This document shows positions 58,301 through 64,000 of a stretch of 64,000 nt of DNA, in pieces (position 1 is the stretch's first letter; each line of letters begins with the position of its first letter). Made by a program: the position numbers and the translations under genes. Origin of the DNA: VRUE01 sp963796705 (GTDB taxonomy: Bacteria > Actinomycetota > Thermoleophilia > Solirubrobacterales > 70-9); the NCBI GenBank assembly GCA_963796705.1, contig CAWCMK010000003.1, positions 62,001-126,000 on the forward strand, given 5' to 3'. The notes under the pieces are model-generated. The model had not been told where the DNA came from and did not search any database. It saw only the letters and a list, made by a program, of their open reading frames with translations.

Positions 58301-59260
58301 ATCGGCCACGTAGACGGTTCCGGTCGTCCCGTCGACCGCAACACCACGGCCTTCGACGAGATGCCCGCTGCCGAAGGAGTCGATGGGTTCACAGGCGCCA
58401 GCGTCAGGTTCGCAGGTGGAGCTGTAGTGGTAGACCTGTTCTTCGACGTCCTGGTAGAGATCCTGACTGACCGGGTCAAAGGCGAATCCGGAGGTCGGAT
58501 AGGTAGAGGTCACGACGTGATTGCCGCTCGAATCGGTGACCCAGACCCGGTAATCAGTGAAGCTGACCGAGGAGATTGTGTAGAAATTTCCGGCCGGATC
58601 AACCTTGAAGCCAGAGCGTGCGAAGAAGCCACCGCTGGCAAACCTCAGGCCGATTTTTTCGCCGCTCGGGCTAAATTCTTCGACCCCGCCGCTGAACGTC
58701 AGATGCACATAGAAGGTGCCGTTCGGTCCCACGTCGATCCCTGAGGATGTGCCGACATGTTTGACCCCGAGCGCGCCCCAGGTGGAGATGATATTGGCGG
58801 AGGAGTCGAACTTCTGGACCAGTCCGTCGCCCTGGTCAAGCACGTAGATATCGCCGGCCGAAGGGCCGCCTGAATTGTCGACGGCAAGCAGCGCCGGTTC
58901 TTCGAATTCGGCGGCCGAATTTCCGGGCGTTCCCGCCTGGCAGGTATCGCCGGAGGCTGCGCTGCAGACGTTGCCGCCAGTCGTCGCGTCCACTTCCTTG
59001 CCGAACATCAGGATGAAGTTGCCACTGGAGTCGAATTTCTCGACCCGGTAATTGGTCGGATCGGTGACGTATATGTCATGCGAGGTCTGGTCGACTGCAA
59101 CATCGATCGGCCTCCCCAGCGTGTTTGTTCCTGAGCCGGTGATGTTGGTGAGGAAGGCATGGCTGCCGGCGAACGCCGGCGCAGCGCTGAGCGCGAGGGG
59201 CGAGAGCAGCGTTAGGACGAACAGCGCTAGAAGGTGGAGTCTGCTTCTCACCTCAGCCAC
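55391..59260 (-). CDS. C: intact NHL/fn3-like/CRAYE/WD40-like secreted protein
   Basis: Exported protein of 1,289 residues. GTG at 59260 overlaps the D stop by eight bases (GTGGCTGA). Signal peptide: LHLLALFVLTLLSPLALSAA. NHL-type propeller at about 40-330 (SHDIYVTDPTNYRVEKFDSS). Two fn3-like repeats at 335-530, the first with VGCRFEYGFDTSYGSSVPC. CPNSNVRQQT and LPDCRAYELVSPGDAAG at about 538-570. A WD40/TolB-like propeller fills 580-1240 (VSADGSHILMAAGGTG, ISADGTDIYFSTLSTLVPED). Tail basic (KKKRHKHGRHRRPHSSRRSA). No catalytic motif seen. Followed by B, with which it forms a repeated gene pair. Confidence 0.8.
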   Translation of the reverse strand: MAEVRSRLHLLALFVLTLLSPLALSAAPAFAGSHAFLTNITGSGTNTLGRPIDVAVDQTSHDIYVTDPTNYRVEKFDSSGNFILMFGKEVDATTGGNVCSAASGDTCQAGTPGNSAAEFEEPALLAVDNSGGPSAGDIYVLDQGDGLVQKFDSSANIISTWGALGVKHVGTSSGIDVGPNGTFYVHLTFSGGVEEFSPSGEKIGLRFASGGFFARSGFKVDPAGNFYTISSVSFTDYRVWVTDSSGNHVVTSTYPTSGFAFDPVSQDLYQDVEEQVYHYSSTCEPDAGACEPIDSFGSGHLVEGRGVAVDGTTGTVYVADPEAQQVVAFKDIRPNPTTEAASNVTETAVTLNGLADPAGNGEIVGCRFEYGFDTSYGSSVPCTPSASPGSGFNSATHAEANLTSLSPGTTDHYRLAVTNAEGGTKVGRDMTFSTTAPPAIDGLSSSNLTATTAELDGVINPNGLETTYRFEYGVSTAYNHVAPVPDGSINSGNSDQSLSVQLSELTPHAVYHYRLVATNADGSTTTDDHTFNFYPPGCPNSNVRQQTQTNYLPDCRAYELVSPGDAAGTQLYPSGPNTGHATNPSRFTFTGAWSTIPGSGGSPIDNNGDLYVATRTPTGWVTRYVGLPANLASVDGGPPLGPPGSLAGPGSDQGLRYYLSDSSSPADKIQANVLTDPQMNIFVDWNDGNGSTELNPPDTGPNPSVQGTNAPYVWSADGTFQERWPTNLSTVPPGVNPGGLRSLDCPSKVGGGFEEPLLNDCPGDVTASSDLNHFVFATEWNIFAPGGQLSAPGSVYDNNTGAGTVTVASKAPDGSNIPSEATDHAGDPLQIPDVSADGSHILMAAGGTGPCGLAQCADPPCTTFLRVDRCAMQPSHLYMRVDDAITYDVSKGHDVEYVGSTEGGSKVFFTSEEPLTPEDTDTSKDLYMWSQATDSLTLISAGNNGNGNSDACNAAFTTKCGVVIYSDSSYCQLSSGAGGNCHSDSFVASKSGDIFFFSPEQLDGSRGIPNRENLYDYRGGQVHYVATMTTDSFCFQSPNEYISDEACSDTPVVRMEVTPSGDHMAFVTASRVTQYNNAGHLEMYRYNAESQTVVCVSCIPSGEPPTSDVEASQNGLFIADDGRTVFTTNDALVHGDTNKGQDVYEYVDGRAQLITPGTGETRNPGGIFSGIQNAPGLQGISADGTDIYFSTLSTLVPEDQNGLFLKFYDARSDGGFSNAGPPPPCEAADECHGAGSPAATPISEGTGVPIPGGNVSHSPAAKKKRHKHGRHRRPHSSRRSAKNSRGGSR

Positions 59261-62200
59261 GGTGAGAACCTTGTTTACCGTGTCGATGGTGCCTGTGGTG
59301 GTGATGCTTTGCGGGCTTTTTCACGCACCGGCCCTTCTTCTTGAGGTATCCGGCCTTGCAGACGAGCCGCGGTGGTTCCATCGGCTGCGTTTCGCTGGGC
59401 GGCTTGACGGGCGGCGGGGTGACAATGGGTTCGGGTTCCTTGCTGGTTTCAAAGGTTATGTCGGGACCGGCGGTCGTGCCGTTTATGTTGATCGCGAGGA
59501 CGTGAAAGTGGTAGGTGGTTCCCGGTTTCAGTTCTGTCACTTCTCTGCTGACCGGATGGTCGACGGCGTCTTCCCCGATCGATTCGCTGATCGCCGTCCT
59601 GGATTCATATTCGGCGCTCGTCCCATATTCAAAGCGGTAGACAGTTGGCCCGAGGTTGGGATTTATCTGAGCGTTCAAAATCGCCGCGGTTTCGGTCACG
59701 TCTGTGGCCGAGGTACCATCGACGGCCGGTGTCAGAAGCGGGCCGGGTGTGACCGTCTGGTCGCGACCGTAGGCGGGAAGCCCCTTGCCGTCCGAGCGAA
59801 TGGCGACCAGTCGATAGTGGTAGGTGGTGAACGGCGTCAGACCGTTTATTTCGGCGCTGACTTCGGTCGGAGAGTTGATCGGGGTTGCCGGATTGCATGG
59901 AACGCTGCCCAGCTCATAATCGCTTTCGGTTCCGTACTGGAAGTAGCAGGAGCTGATTGTGCCGGACCCCGGATCAACGTGACCGCTCAGCGTCGCCGTA
60001 GATTCCGTGTGCTGGGCTTCGCCGGTCGATACTGAGGGCACGGGCAGCGGTGAGAAACGGGCGATCGTGCCGGCCCCTTCGTCCGCGGCGTAGAGATCCT
60101 TCGTCGTCGGATCCAGCGCGAGGCCGTCGGCGGAGCTCAGCTGGCCCCCGCCGAGTGTTCCGGTCTGCGGACACCCCACATAGCGGTTCCCACAGGGAAC
60201 CGACGCCGCGAAGACCGCGATCTGCGAACCCTGCGAGACGTAGACGTCGTTTGTCGAGCGATCGATCACGAGACCGAGCGGCAGACCTGCTTCTTTGAGG
60301 CTGAGATGGGATTCCCCCGATCCACCCGGGGCGAGGAAGCTGACGCCACTGTAGGTGGTCTCATAGATCGCCCCGGACGAGTTGACGTCCATCCCGGTGC
60401 CAAGCGGATACAGGCCGTAGTTGTCGGTCGCAAACTTCGTCCGTGAAACCCCGTCCTGGCCAATCGTCGTCCAGTAATAGGGAGACTGCCCGGTCCCGAC
60501 GATCAGATCGCCGACTTCGTCCACCGTGATTCCGGTGATCGATCCGCCGCCGCTGAAGTCGGCGAGGCCACCTTCCTCCCAGGAGGCGATCAGGTGCCCG
60601 CTGGGATCGAACTTCTGGACGACGCTGTCGGCGGTGTCGGCGACGTACAAGTCACCCGCGGAAGGACCACTTGAGTTGTCGATCTCGATGAAGCTCGGTT
60701 CGATGAACTCCCCGGCGCCGGCGCCTTCGACTCCCGCCTGGCAACTGCTGGTACAGACCTGCGCCGCCGATGCGCCGTTGCTGACGCCCTCACCCCAGGC
60801 TGCGAGGAAGTGGCCGGCGGAATCGAGCTCGACGACGCGGTGGTTGCCGGTGTCCGCCACGTAGATGTCTCCGCTTGAGCGGTTCACGGCGACATCCCGC
60901 GGAGCCAGGAGCTGGCCGTCGCCGGAGCCTTCGGAGCCGAGGTTGCCGGAAAATTCGTAGGCTCCCAGGGTGGTCAGGGTCTGATCGGGTCCATACGTTT
61001 TGCCAACCGCGTTGTCAGCCACCAGCCGGTAGTGATAGGTGCCGTTCACCTGGAGGCCGATCAGTTCGGAGGAGACGCTGTGGGGTCCGCTCGAGGAGCC
61101 GTTGTCGACTCCGGGGGGCGCTGTCGATGTTCGACCGTAAGAGGTGTCAAGGCCGTATTCGAAGTAGAAATGCGTGTCTTCGCCGTTACCCGTGTAGGAC
61201 CCGTTCAGGGTCGCGGTCGTGGCGGAAAGTTCCGTGGCCGACCCCGTCGCCACATCTTCCACCGCGGGCAGCGTGGTGAAGGTTGCGTCTTGCGTCGGGC
61301 TCTTGCCGGTCGAGTTTTCGGCCACCACGTTGTAGTGATAGGTCGTGCCGGGATCGAGGTTCGTCGGGGTGAAGGAGATATCGGTGACCGGCGGGTAGGT
61401 GGGGCTGCCGGCGCTCGTGCCCGGGGGGACCGCGCTCTGCTCGCCGTACGCTGAAGTCGTGCCCCACTCGAAGTAGTACTTGGTTTCGGTGCCGTCACCT
61501 TCGAAGGACGCGCTCAGTTTGGCGCTGGTCCGAGCGATCGCCGTAACCGGTTCGTTCTTCAGGCCTTTGACGTTATGGGGAATGATCGTCTTATCAGCAC
61601 CGAAGTTCCTTACTCCGGAAAGGTTTCTCGCGACCAATCGGTAGTGGTAGGTGACCTCGCCTTCGAGTCCCGGAAGAGTCGCCGTTACCGGAGTATCGGT
61701 GCTGTATTTGGGCCCGGGCGTGCAGCTTTCTTTGCTGCCATAGGCGGTGGTTTTGCCGAATTCGAAATAGCATTCGACAACTTCCCCCGCTCCATCGGGC
61801 TTCACGGTGCCGCTGACCGCCGTGTTGGCGATCGGTTCTTCGGTGACGGGCAGCGGAGCCAGGGCGGCCGTGAAGACGGCGATCCTGTGGTTGCCGGCGT
61901 CGGCGACGTAGACGGTGTTGGTAGCCGTGTTGATCCCGACCCCGTTCGAGTTGGAGAGTTCGCCGCTACCGAAGTTATGCGTCGCGGGACACGATTCGGC
62001 AGCGCCACAAACTTCGTTGGTGGCGTTCAGGGGTTTGCCTTCGCCGTTGAACTTCCATTCGCCGATTCGGTTATGTTCGCTGCGATAGAGGGTTCCGGTC
62101 ACCTGGTCGACGCCGAGGCTGCTCATCCCCGAGCCTTCGCCGTAGTCAGAGATCTGTAGACATTCCCCGCCCGGGGTGATGCGCTCAATGCTTTCGTCGC

Positions 62201-62924
62201 CGTTGACCTTGTAGTACTGATTCCCATCCGGGGTGACCCCTACGCCGAGTGAAGCGTGCCCGCGGCAGGGGTTGAAGCTCGAGGCGAAGCTGCTGTCCTG
62301 ATTGAAGATCCGGAATCTGCCGTCGCTTGAACTGAAGGTGTCGAGCTGACCATTGGTGGGATTGACATCAATACCCGAGATGTTCGCGAAGGCACTGGAA
62401 GAGGTCGAGCCGTTGATCGTCCCACCGGTTCCCCAGCCTGTGATCAGGTTGCCGTTTTCGTCGTACTTGTGGATCGTGTTGTCGTTGGTGTCGGCGACAT
62501 AGACGTCTCCTTCAGACGCGGAACTTGAGCCGTCGACCGTGATCCAGGTCGGCGTCCCCAGCTCCTCAGCGGAGGTGCCGCCCTTCCCGGCCTGGCAGGT
62601 ATCACCGGAGGCCGCCGTGCAGACATCGCCCGAAGTCGTCGCGTCGACTTCATCCCCGAACATTAGGATGAAGACACCGGATCCGGAGAACTTCTCCACC
62701 CGATGGTTGCTGGCGTCGGCGACATAGACATCGCCGTGTGAGGCTCCGGCGGAGTCATCAACGTCAACCCCGGTAATCCCGCTCGAGAGGGCGTTAGTTC
62801 CTGACCCTTCGAAGCTGGTCGAGAAGGAGTGGCCTATGTCCGCGGCCGAGGCCTGCGGCGCGGCGAAGGCAGCGGCACATGCGGCGGCGCTGAGGCTGAT
62901 GCGAAGGAGCGAAGTGCGGCGCAT
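59253..62924 (-). CDS. D: intact two-propeller NHL/fn3-like secreted protein, first gene of the right operon
   Basis: Exported protein of 1,223 residues. ATG at 62924 has GGAGAGG about ten bases upstream. Signal peptide: LLRISLSAAACAAAFAAPQA. NHL propeller 1 at about 30-350 (GDVYVADASNHRVEKFSGSG). Three fn3-like repeats at 360-690, the first with VECYFEFGKTTAYGSKESC. NHL propeller 2 at 690-970 (SSGDIYVADTGNHRVVELDS). Two more fn3-like repeats, the first with SSCYFQYGTESDY...VPC. Tail: VCKAGYLKKKGRCVKK then a His-rich run (HHHHRHHRHGKQ). It lacks the CRAYE motif and TolB-like part of C and A. Function unknown; a binding or scaffold role is inferred. Confidence 0.8.
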   Translation of the reverse strand: MRRTSLLRISLSAAACAAAFAAPQASAADIGHSFSTSFEGSGTNALSSGITGVDVDDSAGASHGDVYVADASNHRVEKFSGSGVFILMFGDEVDATTSGDVCTAASGDTCQAGKGGTSAEELGTPTWITVDGSSSASEGDVYVADTNDNTIHKYDENGNLITGWGTGGTINGSTSSSAFANISGIDVNPTNGQLDTFSSSDGRFRIFNQDSSFASSFNPCRGHASLGVGVTPDGNQYYKVNGDESIERITPGGECLQISDYGEGSGMSSLGVDQVTGTLYRSEHNRIGEWKFNGEGKPLNATNEVCGAAESCPATHNFGSGELSNSNGVGINTATNTVYVADAGNHRIAVFTAALAPLPVTEEPIANTAVSGTVKPDGAGEVVECYFEFGKTTAYGSKESCTPGPKYSTDTPVTATLPGLEGEVTYHYRLVARNLSGVRNFGADKTIIPHNVKGLKNEPVTAIARTSAKLSASFEGDGTETKYYFEWGTTSAYGEQSAVPPGTSAGSPTYPPVTDISFTPTNLDPGTTYHYNVVAENSTGKSPTQDATFTTLPAVEDVATGSATELSATTATLNGSYTGNGEDTHFYFEYGLDTSYGRTSTAPPGVDNGSSSGPHSVSSELIGLQVNGTYHYRLVADNAVGKTYGPDQTLTTLGAYEFSGNLGSEGSGDGQLLAPRDVAVNRSSGDIYVADTGNHRVVELDSAGHFLAAWGEGVSNGASAAQVCTSSCQAGVEGAGAGEFIEPSFIEIDNSSGPSAGDLYVADTADSVVQKFDPSGHLIASWEEGGLADFSGGGSITGITVDEVGDLIVGTGQSPYYWTTIGQDGVSRTKFATDNYGLYPLGTGMDVNSSGAIYETTYSGVSFLAPGGSGESHLSLKEAGLPLGLVIDRSTNDVYVSQGSQIAVFAASVPCGNRYVGCPQTGTLGGGQLSSADGLALDPTTKDLYAADEGAGTIARFSPLPVPSVSTGEAQHTESTATLSGHVDPGSGTISSCYFQYGTESDYELGSVPCNPATPINSPTEVSAEINGLTPFTTYHYRLVAIRSDGKGLPAYGRDQTVTPGPLLTPAVDGTSATDVTETAAILNAQINPNLGPTVYRFEYGTSAEYESRTAISESIGEDAVDHPVSREVTELKPGTTYHFHVLAININGTTAGPDITFETSKEPEPIVTPPPVKPPSETQPMEPPRLVCKAGYLKKKGRCVKKPAKHHHHRHHRHGKQGSHRG

Positions 62925-63147
62925 CTAGTCTCTGCGCCTCTCCATGTATGGGGGACCGATGATCCCGCCCGCGACTTCGAAGCGTCCGGCCGAAAATCCA
63001 TTGATTGGGCACCGTGCCCAAGGTGCCGCGGCCAGCAACTCCGCACACATTCGAGATTCCATTCGATCCCTGTGGACCCCTGTTGTAACCCTGTTGATGG
63101 CCTGCTCCGTTTCCTGACCGGAAGCACGGCCCATCCCTGTTGCCGGT

Positions 63148-63176
63148 AACGTAAACCCAACCTAGAGCTCCGTCAA
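63148..63176 (-). promoter_or_regulatory. probable promoter of the D-C-B-A-E operon
   Basis: TTGACG (63176-63171) and TACGTT (63153-63148) are 17 bases apart on the minus strand, a good housekeeping-sigma layout. The D start lies about 215 bases further on, leaving a long leader (62925-63140) in which no gene was seen. Confidence 0.5.
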
Positions 63177-63212
63177 GCCCGGTACTCAAGGTACTCTAAA
63201 ATTTGGTAGAGT

Positions 63213-63233
63213 GGTTTCCGGGGTCCGGAAACC
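63213..63233. promoter_or_regulatory. perfect 9-base inverted repeat upstream of the operon promoter
   Basis: GGTTTCCGG and CCGGAAACC are separated by three bases. It lies about 37 bases upstream of the -35 element, a place for an activator or repressor site. A looser ACTCT...AGAGT inverted repeat lies next to it (63194-63213). Confidence 0.45.
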
Positions 63234-63523
63234 GGCGGTGGTGGTTATCGGCCGGAAGGGGATGGTGATCACAATGAGGCGATCAAGCCGCGGTATCCCG
63301 GGCGACGCTCACGCGCTGGCAGGGTCGCGATGGACCAAGACGCGAATCGTCCGGGACGGTGTCCTCAGGCGGTCCCGCAGCACGCAGCCGTTCTCGCGCG
63401 AGGACCCCGTAGTCCACCGGGACCGGCCCCGTTGTCTGCGCCTTACAATCCTTGCGTACCGCTGACCGTCCGCTAACAAGCTCAGCTCGCAACGGCTTCT
63501 CGCCTCTTGTATACCTCACGCGA

Positions 63524-64000
63524 GTGCTCGCTTATGACCGACTCGGCGAGGGGCCGTCGCTGCTGGTGCTGCACGGAACGACCACCTCGCGGCTGGTCTG
63601 GAAGCCGCTGCTTGGCAGCCTCGCCGAGCAAAACGAGGTGCTCTCGGTCGACCTCCCCGGGCACGGAGAATCGCCGCCCACCTCCCACACCGCCCGATTG
63701 GGCACTCGAGCTGGGAGAGTTCCTCGACTCCCTTGGGATCAAGCGAGCGGCGCTGCTCGGTCACCCATCCCGCGGCTGGACCGCCCTGGAGCTTGCCAAG
63801 GCCGGCAGGGCAACTCGCGTCCTGGCACTGGCGCCGGCCGGACTCTGGCGTAGGAGGTCGCCGCTTTTAGCCGATGCGATCCCATGGATGAACTGGCACC
63901 TCGGCCGCTTGGTCGAAGAGCCCGGGATCCGATCTCTCGACTCCGCGAACCTGCGCTCGCTGCTGCTTCGCGGTGTCAGCGCAAGGCCAAGTGAGGTTCC
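63524..64000 (+). pseudogene. alpha/beta hydrolase, frameshifted and cut by the window edge
   Basis: Start at GTG 63524 (VLAYDRLGEGPSLLVLHGTT). The oxyanion-type HGTTTSRLVWKPLLGSL and VDLPGHGESPP are clear. The frame changes near 63690, after which LGEFLDSLGIKRAALLGHPS, RGWTALELAKAGRATRVLAL continues to the edge. The nucleophile elbow reads GHPSRGW instead of the usual GHSxGG, so either a codon was inserted or the gene is dead. The last triad residues lie beyond the window. The stretch 63234-63523 shows no other gene. Confidence 0.6.

Noticed and set aside
1..64000. tRNA or rRNA genes
   Set aside because: No acceptor-stem/TPsiC-like pattern or rRNA signature was recognised by eye in the gaps; a covariance-model search would settle this.

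Overview
The window looks like chromosomal DNA of a high-GC actinobacterium. The very large secreted proteins with NHL-type propellers, short fibronectin-like repeats of the YHYRLVATN type, the DCRAYELVSP motif and His/Arg/Lys-rich C-terminal tails are what I know from the Thermoleophilia, order Solirubrobacterales. This placement is inference; there is no rRNA or core marker gene in the window.

Left arm (1-12756, minus strand): four adjacent, heavily frameshifted genes for giant secreted proteins, labelled here D', C', B', A' in transcription order. Right arm (44999-62924, minus strand): the paralogous operon D, C, B, A, E in the same order. D, C and B are uninterrupted, A has one frameshift and E has at least five. 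Two protein types alternate. The propeller type (A, C, with D as a longer relative) has NHL and fn3-like repeats, usually followed by a CRAYE motif and a WD40/TolB-like propeller. The beta-repeat type (B, E and the orphan at 28983-31769) is built from a repeated Cys-...-CPxxSxxG unit. Neighbouring genes are joined by stop-start overlaps of 1 to 8 bases on both arms. A promoter-like site lies about 215 bases upstream of D. This duplicated operon is the strongest candidate here for an undescribed system. Its likely place is outside the membrane or in the wall; its function is unknown to me.

Middle (13-44 kb): a PsiE-like membrane protein; a methyltransferase overlapping a frameshifted C39-like peptidase; three toxin-antitoxin pairs interleaved with repeated copies of a tetR 3' end; a tandem-domain TetR regulator; an ECF sigma factor with an overlapping membrane partner; a small fn3-like secreted protein; an IS982-like transposase remnant; an unusual Nramp-family transporter; an orphan beta-repeat protein; an MFS transporter with a C-terminal winged-helix-like extension; a BrkB-like membrane protein; a PfpI-type enzyme; and a partner-switching stress cluster. 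In that cluster the RsbV-type antagonist is intact, the RsbU-type phosphatase is frameshifted, and the RsbW-type kinase and SigB-type sigma factor are wrecks. A fourth toxin-antitoxin pair sits just before the right arm. A frameshifted alpha/beta hydrolase runs off the right edge.

Frameshifts are common but uneven. About 10.4 kb of D, C and B have none, while the left arm has roughly twenty in 12.7 kb. This argues for real decay of the left arm, but a few isolated breaks, for example at a G-run near 39211, could be sequencing errors. No tRNA, rRNA or CRISPR array was recognised.
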